DNA from: CAVQCJ01 sp963771835
GTDB taxonomy: Bacteria > Actinomycetota > Actinomycetes > Prado026
Length of the DNA stretch: 64,000 nt
NCBI GenBank assembly: GCA_963771835.1
Contig: CAVYVA010000001.1
Location: 1 to 64,000, forward strand
Reading direction: 5' to 3'
The notes under the pieces: model-generated
What the model saw: the letters and a program-made list of their open reading frames with translations, nothing else
What the model was told of the DNA's origin: nothing
Database searches by the model: none
Program-made: the position numbers and the translations under genes
In this document: positions 16,902 to 25,904 of the stretch, piece after piece
How the letters are laid out: each line of letters begins with the position of its first letter
Position numbering within the stretch: position 1 is the first letter of the stretch

Positions 16902-18313
16902 TAGAGCTCGAACTCGTGCGGGTGCGGGCGCAGCCTGATCGGGTCCACCTCGTTGGCCCGCTTCCAGTCGACCCAGGTCTCGATGAGGTCGCCGGTGAAG
17001 ACGCCGCCCTCGAGCAGGTACTCGTTGTCGGCCTCCAGCGCGGCCAGCACCTCGGGCAGCGAGCCCGGGACCTGCGGGATGTTGGCGTGCTCGTCGGGCG
17101 GCAGCTCGTACAGGTCCTTGTCGACCGGCTGGGCCGGCTCGATCTTGTTGCGGATGCCGTCCATGCCGGCCATCAGCATCGCCGAGAAGGCCAGGTACGG
17201 GTTCGACGACGGATCTGGCACCCGGAACTCGATCCGCTTGGCCTTCGGGTTGGACCCGGTGATCGGGATCCGGATGCACGCCGAACGGTTGCGCTGGGAG
17301 TACACGAGGTTGACCGGCGCCTCGAAGCCGGGCACCAGGCGGTGGTAGGAGTTCACCGTCGGGTTGGTGAACGCCAGCAGCGACGGCGCGTGCGCCAGCA
17401 GCCCGCCGATGTACCAGCGGGCGGTGTCGGACAGGCCTGCGTAGCCGAGCTCGTCGTAGAACAGCGGCGTGCCGTCCTTCCACAACGACTGGTGGCAGTG
17501 CATGCCCGAGCCGTTGTCCCCGAAGAGCGGTTTGGGCATGAACGTCGCCGTCTTGCCGGCCGCCCAGGCGACGTTCTTGACGATGTACTTGAACGCCATC
17601 AGCTGGTCGCCGGCGTGCAGCAGCGTCGAGAACTTGTAGTTGATCTCGGCCTGACCGGCGGTGCCGACCTCGTGGTGGGCGCGCTCGACCTCGATGCCGA
17701 CGGATCCCAGCGCGAGGCTCATCTGGTCGCGCAGGTCGGCGTAGTGGTCCAGCGGCGGGACGGGGAAGTACCCGCCCTTGTACCGGGTCTTGTAGCCGCG
17801 GTTGCCGCCCTCCTCGGAGCGGCCGCTGTTCCAGGCGCCCTCGATGGAGTCGATGTAGTAGTAGCCCGCGTTCTGCTTGGTCTCGAACCGCACGTCGTCG
17901 AAGACGTAGAACTCGGCCTCCGGGCCGAAGTACACGGTGTCAGCGATGCCGGTGCTGGCGAGGTACGCCTCGGCCTTGGCCGCGACGTTGCGCGGGTCGC
18001 GGCTGTACGGCTCGTCGGTGAACGGGTCGCGGATGGAGAAGTTGATGTTGAGCGTCTTCTCCTTGCGGAACGGGTCGACGTACGCGGTGGACACGTCGGG
18101 GATGAGCTTCATGTCCGACTCGTGGATGGCCTGGAAGCCGCGGATCGACGACCCGTCGAACATCTGGCCGTTCGTGAAGAAGCCCTCGTCCAGACCCTGA
18201 GCCGGGACGTTGAAGTGCTGCATGACCCCCGGCAGGTCGCAGAACCGGACATCGACGAAGGTGACGCCCTCGTCCTTGATGAACCGCAGGACCTCGTCCG
18301 CGTTCGTGAACAT
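16889..18313 (-). CDS. glnA: Glutamine synthetase type I
   Basis: 474 residues, the usual length of GSI. It makes glutamine from glutamate, ammonia and ATP in the cytosol as a dodecamer. Conserved pieces include the beta-grasp N-terminus, the metal-site blocks YFGPEAEFYVFD and GSGMHCHQSLWKDG, the active-site loop ITGSNPKAKRIEFRVPDPSSNPY and the adenylylation-loop tyrosine in KDLYELPPDE, so the enzyme is probably of the adenylylatable GSI-beta type. ATG 18313 is preceded by a strong AAGGAGG. A GlnR-type operator lies 65-102 bp upstream, indicating nitrogen control. Confidence 0.97.
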   Translation of the reverse strand: MFTNADEVLRFIKDEGVTFVDVRFCDLPGVMQHFNVPAQGLDEGFFTNGQMFDGSSIRGFQAIHESDMKLIPDVSTAYVDPFRKEKTLNINFSIRDPFTDEPYSRDPRNVAAKAEAYLASTGIADTVYFGPEAEFYVFDDVRFETKQNAGYYYIDSIEGAWNSGRSEEGGNRGYKTRYKGGYFPVPPLDHYADLRDQMSLALGSVGIEVERAHHEVGTAGQAEINYKFSTLLHAGDQLMAFKYIVKNVAWAAGKTATFMPKPLFGDNGSGMHCHQSLWKDGTPLFYDELGYAGLSDTARWYIGGLLAHAPSLLAFTNPTVNSYHRLVPGFEAPVNLVYSQRNRSACIRIPITGSNPKAKRIEFRVPDPSSNPYLAFSAMLMAGMDGIRNKIEPAQPVDKDLYELPPDEHANIPQVPGSLPEVLAALEADNEYLLEGGVFTGDLIETWVDWKRANEVDPIRLRPHPHEFELYYDL

Positions 18314-18377
18314 CAATCCTCCTTCGGACCACACCCAGGCGCGTCCGGTCGACTGGCCGGGACGGTACGGGGGAGCG

Positions 18378-18415
18378 GTTTCCCGGCAGTGTCGCAGTTG
18401 TTTCGCCCGTGTTAC
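18378..18415 (-). promoter_or_regulatory. GlnR-type operator of glnA
   Basis: On the minus strand four half-elements are spaced exactly by 6 bp: GTAAC-n6-GAAAC-n6-GACAC-n6-GAAAC. This matches the actinobacterial GlnR box (gTnAC-n6-GaAAC, repeated) with one base off in the third element. It lies 65-102 bp upstream of the glnA start, where GlnR normally acts. Confidence 0.8.
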
Positions 18416-18458
18416 ACCCCGTCCCTGGGGCGTCGGTGACGCGAGAGGGGCCCGTGGT

Positions 18459-18464
18459 TAGGGT
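18459..18464 (+). promoter_or_regulatory. -10 element TAGGGT, leaderless start
   Basis: TAGGGT, six bases, then GTG 18471. This fixes the start of the RDD protein and implies a leaderless mRNA. Confidence 0.5.
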
Positions 18465-18470
18465 TCCCGC

Positions 18471-18920
18471 GTGAGCCAGAGCGCGGCCGGCGGTACGGCC
18501 GGGGAGCAGGCGTTCCGGGGTCAGCGGCTGGGCCTGCCGGAGACCGGCCGCGGCTCGCTGGCTTCGTTCGGGCGGCGGCTGGCGGCCCTGTTCCTGGACT
18601 GGTTCGGCTCGATGGCCGTCGTGGCCCTGCTCGCGCACGGCCGGCTCACGTACGGGACCCCGCCGTTCTCGCTGGCGGTGCTGGGCGTCTTCGGCCTCGA
18701 GGTGCTGGTGCTGACCTGGACGAGCGGGGCCAGCTTCGGGCAGCGGCTGCTCGGCCTGCAGGTGGTGGCCGTCGACGGCCGGGGACGGGTGCCGTTCGGC
18801 CGGGTGCTGGTACGGACGGTGCTGCTGTGCCTGGCGGTACCACCGCTGGTCTGGGACCGCGACCTGCGCGGCCTGCACGACCGCGCCGCCCTGACCGCCG
18901 TGGTGAACGTGCCCGGATGA
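18471..18920 (+). CDS. RDD family membrane protein
   Basis: 149 residues with the RDD signature: RRLAALFLDWFGSMAVVALLA (first helix with the conserved Arg and Asp), a second helix FSLAVLGVFGLEVLVLTW, the GASFGQRLLGLQVVAVDGRG block, a third helix and the final LRGLHDRAALTAV. Members are three-helix membrane proteins often placed beside glnA in actinobacteria, and their function is unsettled. It is divergent from glnA and convergent with the GT39 gene, with a hairpin between. Confidence 0.85.
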   Translation: MSQSAAGGTAGEQAFRGQRLGLPETGRGSLASFGRRLAALFLDWFGSMAVVALLAHGRLTYGTPPFSLAVLGVFGLEVLVLTWTSGASFGQRLLGLQVVAVDGRGRVPFGRVLVRTVLLCLAVPPLVWDRDLRGLHDRAALTAVVNVPG

Positions 18921-18943
18921 GCGGGGGGTAGGACACCCGCTCA
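18918..18943. terminator. Hairpin between convergent genes
   Basis: TGAGCGGG (18918-18925, including the RDD stop) pairs with CCCGCTCA (18936-18943) around a 10-nt loop. It probably ends transcription from both the RDD gene and the facing GT39 gene. There is no T-tract. Confidence 0.4.
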
Positions 18944-18959
18944 CCCGGACACGTCCGGC

Positions 18960-21063
18960 TCAGGCCGAGCTGGTCAGGTCGTACACGGTGACCCCGCCGA
19001 CCGTGGTCGAGGCGAAGTTCTGCTCGACCCAGCTGGTGATCGCCGACGAGCTGCTCGACCCGCCGCCCGCCCCGGGCCCGCCGAACCCGCCGCCGGACGA
19101 GCCGGCCAGGTAGTAGTGGATCCGGCCCTGCGCGACCAGCGCCTCGAACTCGGCGAGCGTCGGCGACGGGTCGGTCCCGTTGAAGCCGCCGATGGCCAGC
19201 ACCGGCTGGCCCGCCGAGAGCTGGACCCCGGCGGCGCTGTTCGCGCCGACAGTCGCCGCTACCCAGTCGTAGGACGCCGCGTCCCGCTGCAGCAGCGGTC
19301 ACCAGCGCCGAGCTGGTGGTCCCGGCGTCCAGCAGGCCGCCGAGGGTGCCGCCCCCGCCGCCGGCGCCACCCTGCGTGGGCGCGGTGCCCTGAGTCGTGC
19401 CCTGGGTCGGCGCCTGGCCGCCGAAGCCTCCGCCACCCGGAACGCCGAACCCACCCGGACCACCGCCTCCGCCACCCGGACCGCCCGGACCGCCCATGCC
19501 GCCGGTGGACGCGCCGCTGGGACCCGCGCTCGGGATCGCCCCCGTGTGCGGGGTCGACGCCGTCTGCAGGGCGTACGCCGTCGGCGCGGCCAGACCGACC
19601 ACGAGCGCGGTGGCCGCGACGACAGCCGCCGGCCGTCCGCGCAGCCGAGGGGCGGACGCCAGCGCGAGGCCCGTTCCCACGCCGAACAGCAGGATCGCCA
19701 TCCGCAGCGCCGGGAGCCAGGTGGGCGTGCGGTCGAGCAGGTACCAGGCCCACAGCGCGGTCCCCGCCACGGTCGCGCCGAGGACGGCCCGCACCCACGC
19801 AGTGCCGCGGCGCGGCCAGAGCTCGACCGCACCGATGCCGACCAGCGCGCCGACCGCCGGGCCGAGCGCCACGGTGTAGTAGGGGTGGATGATCCCCTGC
19901 GCGAACGAGAAGACTGCGCCGGTCAGCAGCAGCCAGCCGCCCCACAGCAGCACGGCGGCGCGGCGACCGTCGCTGCGCGGCGCCCGTCGCCACAGCCACA
20001 GCACCGCGGCCGCGAGCACCAGCGCCGCCGGGACCAGCCACGAGATCTGCGTCCCCATCTCGCTGCCGAACAGCCGGTTCCACCCGGTGGCGCCCCACAT
20101 GCCGCCGGTCCCGCCGACCGCACCGCCGGCGCCACCCACGACACTGCCGGTCTCGTTCCCGGTCAGCCGGCCCAGGCCGTTGTAGCCGAGGACCAGCTCC
20201 AGCACCGAGTTGGTCTGCGACCCGCCGATGTACGGACGGTCCGCGGCCGGGACCAACGAGACGATCGCCACCCACCAGCCGGAAGCCACGACCAGCGCGA
20301 GGCCGGCCGCCAGCAGCTGCAGGATCCGCCGTCGCACGGGGGTAGGCGCGCACACGAGGTACACCGCCGCGAACACCGGCACGACCACGAACGCCTGGAG
20401 CATCTTGGTGAGGAACCCGGTGCCCACCAGCGCGGCGGCCAGCACGAGCCAGCCGGTACGCGCCTGCTCGAGCGCCCGTGTCGTCGCGTAGGCGGCGGCG
20501 ACGAGCAGCAGGACGAGCAGGGCGTCCGGGTTGTTGAAGCGGAACATCAGGACCGCGACCGGGGTGAGCGCCAGGACGGCGCCGGCCAGCAGACCGGCCG
20601 CCGCCGAGAAGTGCCTGCGGACGGTCAGGTACAGCAGCCCGACCGCCGCGACCCCTTCGAGCGCCTGCGGCACCAGCACGCTCCACGCGTTCAGGCCGAA
20701 CACGCGCGCGGACAGCTCCATGACCCACAGCGACGCCGGCGGCTTGTCCACGGTGATGAAGCTGGAGGAGTCGAACGAGCCGAAGAAGAACGCCTTCCAG
20801 CTCACGGTCCCGGCCTGGACAGCGGCCGAGTAGAAGCTGTTGGCCCACCCGGATGCGCCCAGCCCCCACAGGTACAGCAGTGCCGTGCCGGCCAGCAGGC
20901 TCAGCACCGCGGGACGCACCCAGGCGGGGTCAGCGGGACGGCCCCGCACGAGCCGGCCGAGCCGCGAGCGCGGCTGGACGGGATCGTGGGCGAGGACGTG
21001 GGCGCCGGTGTCGGCCGGGTCGGGCCCGGAGCCCGGGGCGAGCCCGGGGACGGTGACGGTCAT
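18960..21063 (-). CDS. GT39-family membrane glycosyltransferase, one frameshift near the 3' end
   Basis: About 700 residues once a shift near 19297 is repaired. The N-terminal half has many hydrophobic helices and the first-loop catalytic motif FITVDKPPASLWVMELSARV of ArnT/PMT-like enzymes, which move a sugar from a polyprenyl-phosphate donor to an acceptor outside the membrane. A very glycine-rich linker (GGMGGPGGPGGGGGG, about 19330-19510) leads to a soluble C-terminal domain (VLAIGGFNGTDPSPTLAEFE, then GRIHYYLAG) that continues only in another frame. ATG 21063 overlaps the stop of the GT2-GtrA gene, which probably supplies the lipid-linked sugar. Confidence 0.85.
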
Positions 21064-22361
21064 GACCCGCTCCGGTCGGAGATGGCGGGCAGGGACGGTG
21101 CGTAGGGCAGGTGGACGAGGACGGGCAGCTCGCGCGCATCGGGTTCGCGCTCGCGCCCGACGGGCTCCGGCCGGGCTGGCCGGCCGAACACCCAGTGCCG
21201 CAGCAGCAGGAACCGCAGCGCGGTCGCGACCAGGTTGGCTGCGACCAGCACGGTGACCTCGAGCGCCCTGGAGGCCTGCGGCGCGAGGGCGTGCAGCAGG
21301 ACCAGCGAACCCGACGTCACCGCGAGCGCGAACCCGAACGCCGCCAGTCCTTTGAGCTGGTGCTGCAGGGCCGAGCCGGGTCCGCGGACCTCGAACGTCC
21401 ACCGGCGGTTGGCCGCGGTGTTCACCACCGCGGTGACCAGCAGCGCGAGAGCGTTGGCGCCGCCCGCCGGCAGAGCCGGCCGCAGCAGCACGTACAGCAG
21501 CAGGTAGGCGATCGTGCTCGCGACGCCGACCGCGGCGAACCGCAGGACCTGAGTCGTGAACCCGGGTTCGCCGGGCGAGCGGGCCGGTGAGCCGCGGCCG
21601 AGCCGCTCGCGCAGCGACGCGACCGGGATCGACCCGTCGGCCAGGCCCTTGGCCAACCGCGCGACGCCGCGCAGGTCGGCGGACGCGGTCTTCGCGATGT
21701 CGACCCGCGAGTCGGGGTCGTCGACCCAGTCGACCGGGACCTCGTGGATGCGCAGCCCGGCCCGCTCGGCCAGCACCAGCAGCTCGGTGTCGAAGAACCA
21801 GCCGGTGTCCTCGACGAGCGGCAGCAGCTCCCGGGCGCGGTCGGCCCGGATCGCCTTGAAGCCGCACTGGGCGTCGGAGAACCGGGTCGCGAGCGTGGCG
21901 TGCAGCAGCGTGTTGTAGCAGCGCGAGATGAGCTCGCGCCGAGGTCCGCGCACGACGCGCGAGCTGCGGGTCAGCCGGGTGCCGATGGACAGGTCGCTGT
22001 GGCCGGACAGCAGCGGGGCCACCAGCGGCGACAGCGCGGCCAGGTCGGTCGACAGGTCCACGTCCATGTACGCCAGCACCCGCGCGTCGCTCGCGGACCA
22101 CGCGGCCCGCAGGGCGCCGCCGCGTCCCTTGTGGTCCAGGTGCCGCACGCACACGCCGGGCAGCCGGTCGGCCAGCCGGGCGGCGATGGCGTACGTCGCG
22201 TCGGTGCTCGCGTTGTCGACGACCGTCACCTGCCAGCTGAACGGGAAGTCGCAGCTGAGGTACGCGTACAGCCGCAGCAGGCTGCGCTCGACCGAGGCTT
22301 CCTCGTTGTGGACGGGGACGACGATCTCGACGTCGGGCATCGGCGTTCGGCTCTTGGTCAT
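21060..22361 (-). CDS. GT2 polyprenyl-phosphate glycosyltransferase fused to a GtrA flippase-like domain
   Basis: 433 residues. The N-terminal GT-A domain (about 8-240) has EIVVPVHNEEASVERSLLRL, the metal-binding DVDLSTD (acidic residues of the DxD class) and the DPM1-like CGFKAIRADRARELLP. The C-terminal GtrA domain (about 275-405) has four helices (VLRFAAVGVASTIAYLLLYV, NALALLVTAVVNTAANRRW). It should transfer a sugar from a nucleotide to polyprenyl phosphate and help it cross the membrane for the GT39 enzyme, whose gene overlaps by 4 bp. ATG 22361 gives a typical N-terminus; ATG 22340 is an alternative. Confidence 0.85.
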   Translation of the reverse strand: MTKSRTPMPDVEIVVPVHNEEASVERSLLRLYAYLSCDFPFSWQVTVVDNASTDATYAIAARLADRLPGVCVRHLDHKGRGGALRAAWSASDARVLAYMDVDLSTDLAALSPLVAPLLSGHSDLSIGTRLTRSSRVVRGPRRELISRCYNTLLHATLATRFSDAQCGFKAIRADRARELLPLVEDTGWFFDTELLVLAERAGLRIHEVPVDWVDDPDSRVDIAKTASADLRGVARLAKGLADGSIPVASLRERLGRGSPARSPGEPGFTTQVLRFAAVGVASTIAYLLLYVLLRPALPAGGANALALLVTAVVNTAANRRWTFEVRGPGSALQHQLKGLAAFGFALAVTSGSLVLLHALAPQASRALEVTVLVAANLVATALRFLLLRHWVFGRPARPEPVGREREPDARELPVLVHLPYAPSLPAISDRSGS

Positions 22362-22467
22362 GGAAGTACCGTCGGGTCCGGCGGTGAGACCGCGCTGTGC
22401 CCGCTCTGAGAGGTCGCTGCGAGGTCGACCTGTGCCGGAACCATCAGCCGGCTGAGAGACTCTGAGC

Positions 22468-23454
22468 ATGAATGCCTCGCACCCGCACGACCACGACGGC
22501 GAGCACGTCCACGACCTGTCGTGCGCGATGGCGCACGGACTGGTGCCGGCACCGACCGGCGACCGACGGCTGGTCGCCGTGTTCGCGTCGCCGGTGGCCG
22601 CCGAGCTGGCGCACCTCGCCGCGCACGCCGGCTACGACGTCGTGGTGCTCGAGCCCGACGACGACCGCGGTACCGGACCCTACGTGCGCGTCGCCGACGC
22701 CGCGGCTGCCGCTCTCGACGAGCACACCGACGTGGTGGTCACCGACCACGACCGGCCGGAGCTGGGCGCGGTCCTCGCCGACGTCCTGGCCGGGTCGCCG
22801 CGGTGGGTCGGCGTCATGGGCAGCCCGCGGCACACCGGCCCGCACGTCGCCGCCCTTCGCGCGCTCGGCGTGACCGAGGACCGGATCGCGGCGGTGCACC
22901 GGCCGATCGGGCTGGACATCGGGTCGCGGTCGCCGGCCGAGATCGCCGTGGCCACGCTGGCCGGTCTGCTCGCCGACCGGAACGGCCGCTCCGGTGGTGC
23001 GTACGCCGCACCGGCACCGGTGCAACCGGCACCTGCGGAGGACCGAGAGCCGCACCCGGTCGGCGACGTGTCGGAGCTGAGACTCGTGCTCACGGCCGAC
23101 GACTTCGATGCCGCGCTGCGGCTGTACCGCGACCGCCTCGGGATGGCCGAGGTGGCCGACTACAGCGCGGACACCGGGCGCGCGGTGGTGCTCTCCGGCG
23201 GCAGGGCCGTGATCGAGCTCGCCGACCCGCGGCACGCTGCGTACGTCGACGAGCTGGAGGTGGGGCGACGGGTCGCCGGCCGGCTGCGGCTCGCGTTCGA
23301 GGTCGAGCGCGTCCAGCAGGTCACCGACGCCCTCGTCGATGATGGTGCGACCCTGGTCGCGGCGCCGACCCGAACCCCGTGGGACAGCCTCAACGCCCGG
23401 CTCGACGTCGTCGACGGCGTGCACGTCACCGTCTTCGGACCGGCTGCCCCCTGA
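22468..23454 (+). CDS. XdhC C-terminal Rossmann domain fused to a VOC (glyoxalase-fold) domain
   Basis: 328 residues. After a His-rich start (HPHDHDGEHVHD), residues about 35-180 match the C-terminal Rossmann domain of XdhC/CoxI proteins, which help insert molybdenum cofactor into hydroxylases (RWVGVMGSPRHTGPH, RIAAVHRPIGLDIGSRSPAE). The N-terminal XdhC domain is absent. After an Ala/Pro linker, about 208-328 form a VOC domain (ELRLVLTADDFDAALRLYRD, LAFEVERVQQVTDALVDDG). There is no neighbouring molybdo-enzyme gene, so the role is unknown. Confidence 0.7.
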   Translation: MNASHPHDHDGEHVHDLSCAMAHGLVPAPTGDRRLVAVFASPVAAELAHLAAHAGYDVVVLEPDDDRGTGPYVRVADAAAAALDEHTDVVVTDHDRPELGAVLADVLAGSPRWVGVMGSPRHTGPHVAALRALGVTEDRIAAVHRPIGLDIGSRSPAEIAVATLAGLLADRNGRSGGAYAAPAPVQPAPAEDREPHPVGDVSELRLVLTADDFDAALRLYRDRLGMAEVADYSADTGRAVVLSGGRAVIELADPRHAAYVDELEVGRRVAGRLRLAFEVERVQQVTDALVDDGATLVAAPTRTPWDSLNARLDVVDGVHVTVFGPAAP

Positions 23455-23469
23455 TCCTCGGCGAGCGGG

Positions 23470-24165
23470 TCAGCGAGGGGCCTTCGGGACCTTGATGCCC
23501 TTGGGCAGCGGGCCCTTGGGGATCGGCACGGCGTTCTGGTTCACGGCCAGCGCCTTCAACCGGTGGTCCATCTCGGTCATCTGCGGACCCTTGAGCGTGC
23601 GGGGCAGCTTCATGATGGTGCCGCTCAGCTTGCGGATCGGCACCTGGCCCTCTTCGTTGCCGCCCTGGATCTCGTGGACGGGGATGTCGCCGAGCACCCG
23701 CTCGTGCCGGCGGCGCTGGTCGCGCAGCATGTGCTGCACGCGGCTGGACGGCCCTTCCGAGACCAGCACCACGCCGCACTTGCCGACGACCCGCCACACC
23801 AGGTCCTGCTGGCGGTTCGCGGCCAGCGGCTCCTTGTCGACGGTGAACCCCTTGCGCAGCGTCGACAACGACTGCATGGCCGCCCCCGGCGTGCCGTCGA
23901 TCTGCTGGTAGACCGACCGCTCGACGCGGCGGCCGAAGACGAACGCGGTCGCCGCCAGCGCGGCCGGCAGGCCGAGGATCCCCATGAACACCGGGCTCTT
24001 GAGCAGGATGCCCAGGATCAGGAAGGCGACGAACACCCCGCCGAACACGGCCAGCAAGATCCAGGGCAGCCGCGGGTCGCCCTTGTGCCCCAGCTCGTAC
24101 GCCTGCCGGAGCTGCTTGACCCAGCGGAAGCGTTCCTTCTTCGCCTTCGGCGTCTTGTCAGCCAT
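23470..24165 (-). CDS. DUF4191 membrane protein
   Basis: 231 residues: a basic N-terminus (KAKKERFRWVKQLRQAYELG), two adjacent transmembrane helices (LPWILLAVFGGVFVAFLILG and GILGLPAALAATAFVFG) and a soluble C-terminal part with GRRVERSVYQQIDGTPGAA and EGPSSRVQHMLRDQRRRHER. This is the DUF4191 pattern, found beside lipA in many actinobacteria. The family function is unknown. A TAGGCT element 7 bp upstream of ATG 24165 suggests a separate leaderless transcript. Confidence 0.85.
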   Translation of the reverse strand: MADKTPKAKKERFRWVKQLRQAYELGHKGDPRLPWILLAVFGGVFVAFLILGILLKSPVFMGILGLPAALAATAFVFGRRVERSVYQQIDGTPGAAMQSLSTLRKGFTVDKEPLAANRQQDLVWRVVGKCGVVLVSEGPSSRVQHMLRDQRRRHERVLGDIPVHEIQGGNEEGQVPIRKLSGTIMKLPRTLKGPQMTEMDHRLKALAVNQNAVPIPKGPLPKGIKVPKAPR

Positions 24166-24172
24166 GCGGGCC

Positions 24173-24178
24173 AGCCTA
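24173..24178 (-). promoter_or_regulatory. -10 element TAGGCT, leaderless start of the DUF4191 gene
   Basis: On the minus strand TAGGCT is followed by seven bases and ATG 24165. It overlaps the stop codon of the plsC-like gene. Confidence 0.45.
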
Positions 24179-24946
24179 GGTGGTCTCGTGAGCCTCGTCC
24201 GCCGCCGCCTTCTTCCGGCGCGCGTTGACGATGGCCTGGCCCTCCTCGGCCGTGACGGCCGTGCCGCCGAGCCGGGCCGGCAGCCACCAGGTGTCGTCCG
24301 GGCCCGCGGGTTTGTCCGGGTACGACTCCTGGGCCTTGTGCAGCATCGCGGTCATCTGCTCGCGCAGCCGCCGGGTGCCGCCGGCGATCCCGTCCTCGGC
24401 GGTGAGCACGAGCGGCTCGCCGACCATCACCGTGATCGGCAGCGGACGCTGGGTGACCTTCTTGCGGTGGCCGTAGGTCAGGACCCGCTGCGAACCCCAG
24501 ATGACCGTCGGCAGGATGGGCACCTCGGCCTCGACGGCCATCCGGACCGTGCCCTGCTTGAACGGCAGCAGCTCCAGGGACGGGCTCATCGTCGCCTCCG
24601 GGAAGACCCCGACGATCTCGCCGTCGCGCAGCGCCCGCACCGCCGCGACCAGCGACGCGGCGCCCGCCTCTCGGTCCACCGGGATGTGCTTCATGCCGCG
24701 CATCAGCGGGCCGGCGACGGGGTGCCGGAAGATCTCGTCCTTGGCCATGAACCGGACCAGCCGCTTGGCCGGGACTGCGGCCGAACCGGCGAAGGTGAAG
24801 TCGAGGAAGCCCGTGTGGTTGATCGCCATCACCGCGCCGCCGGTCCGCGGCACGTGCTCGGTGCCGCGGTAGGTGAACTTCAGGCCGTAGGCCGCGAACA
24901 CGGCCCGGGCGGCCGCGATCACCGGTGGGTAGACGAGCTCGGCCAC
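24176..24946 (-). CDS. 1-acylglycerol-3-phosphate O-acyltransferase family protein (PlsC-like)
   Basis: 256 residues with the four acyltransferase blocks: INHTGFLDF (the HxxxxD catalytic motif, about 59-67), MKHIPVDREAGAAS, GVFPEATMSPSLELLPFKQG and the P-rich VPILPTVIWG. It should transfer an acyl chain to lysophosphatidate or a related lipid at the inner face of the membrane. No signal peptide or strong helix is seen, so association is probably peripheral. It lies 6 bp from the lipA end on the same strand and is probably co-transcribed with lipB-lipA. Confidence 0.85.
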   Translation of the reverse strand: MAELVYPPVIAAARAVFAAYGLKFTYRGTEHVPRTGGAVMAINHTGFLDFTFAGSAAVPAKRLVRFMAKDEIFRHPVAGPLMRGMKHIPVDREAGAASLVAAVRALRDGEIVGVFPEATMSPSLELLPFKQGTVRMAVEAEVPILPTVIWGSQRVLTYGHRKKVTQRPLPITVMVGEPLVLTAEDGIAGGTRRLREQMTAMLHKAQESYPDKPAGPDDTWWLPARLGGTAVTAEEGQAIVNARRKKAAADEAHETT

Positions 24947-24952
24947 GGGCGC

Positions 24953-25904
24953 TCAGGCTCCGGCCACGTGCAGGTCGTCGCCGGAACGCGCCTGCACGGC
25001 CGCGCGGTAGAGCCGGCCGGCGCGGTACGACGAGCGGACCAGCGGCCCGCTCAGCACGCCCGCGAAGCCCATCCCCAGCGCCCGCTGCTCGAAGTCCGCG
25101 AACTCGGCCGGCGTCACCCACCGCTCGACCGGGTGGTGCCGCGGGCTGGGGCGCAGGTACTGGGTGATCGTGACCAGGTCGCAGCCCGCCTCGCGCAGGT
25201 CGGCGAGCGCCGCGACGACCTCCTCGGGCGTCTCGCCCAGGCCGAGGATGAGGTTGGACTTGGTGACCATGCCGGCGTCGCGGGCCGCGGTGATGACGTC
25301 GAGCGAGCGGTCGTACCGGAACGCCGGGCGGATGCGCTTGAAGATCCGCGGCACCGTCTCGAGGTTGTGCGCGAACACCTCCGGGGCCGCGTCGAAGACC
25401 TGCGCGAGCAGCTCGGGACGGCCGGAGAAGTCGGGCGTGAGCAGCTCGACCCCGGTGCCGGGGTTGGCCCCGTGGATCGCGCGGACCGTCTCGGCGTACA
25501 GCCAGGCGCCCTCGTCCTCGAGGTCGTCCCTGGTGACCCCGGTGACCGTGGCGTACCGCAGGCCCATCGTCCGCACCGACTCGGCGACGCGGCGCGGCTC
25601 GTCGCGGTCCAGCGGCGCGGGCCGGCCGGTGTCGATCTGGCAGAAGTCGCATCGGCGCGTGCACTGGTCGCCGCCGATGAGGAAGGTGGCCTCGCGGTCC
25701 TCCCAGCACTCGTAGATGTTCGGGCAGCCGGCCTCCTCGCAGACCGTGTGCAGGCCTTCGTCGCGGACCAGCTGCTTCAGCGCCGTGTACTGCGGGCCCG
25801 GTGCGCAGCCGCGTCTTGATCCAGGGTGGCTTGCGCTCGATCGGGACGGCGGCGTTGCGCACTTCCAGACGCAGCATGCGCCGGCCGTCCGGGGCGACAC
25901 TCAC
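24953..25904 (-). CDS. lipA: Lipoyl synthase, frameshifted near the N-terminus (likely sequence error)
   Basis: A radical SAM enzyme that inserts two sulfurs into octanoyl groups on lipoyl domains. The auxiliary-cluster cysteines (CEEAGCPNIYECW) and the SAM-cluster motif CTRRCDFCQ are intact, as are GLRYATVTGVTRDDL and the C-terminal ending. The start GTG 25904 and the first 36 codons (MLRLEVRNAAVPIERK) lie in one frame and QYTALKQLVRDEGLHTVCEE in another. The shift falls in the GGGCCCGG run at about 25794-25801. As lipA is normally essential for lipoate synthesis and everything else is conserved, an assembly error is more likely than a pseudogene. The start overlaps lipB by 4 bp. Confidence 0.9.

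Noticed and set aside
16862..18439. A 525-codon plus-strand open frame opposite glnA
   Set aside because: It is the mirror frame of glnA, with repetitive Val/Arg/Gly/His composition and no domain.
19330..19510. Separate glycine-rich (PE_PGRS-like) gene
   Set aside because: The Gly run is in frame with the GT39 protein and acts as its linker; there is no own start or PE motif.
18646..22152. A very long (1168-codon) minus-strand open frame as one giant protein
   Set aside because: Its middle part is the real GT39 gene. The upstream part is the out-of-frame shadow of GT2-GtrA and the downstream part follows the frameshift.
24018..25904. A 628-codon minus-strand open frame across plsC and lipA
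   Set aside because: Only its first 36 codons (the lipA N-terminus) are coding. The rest is a high-Arg/Gly shadow of two real genes in another frame.
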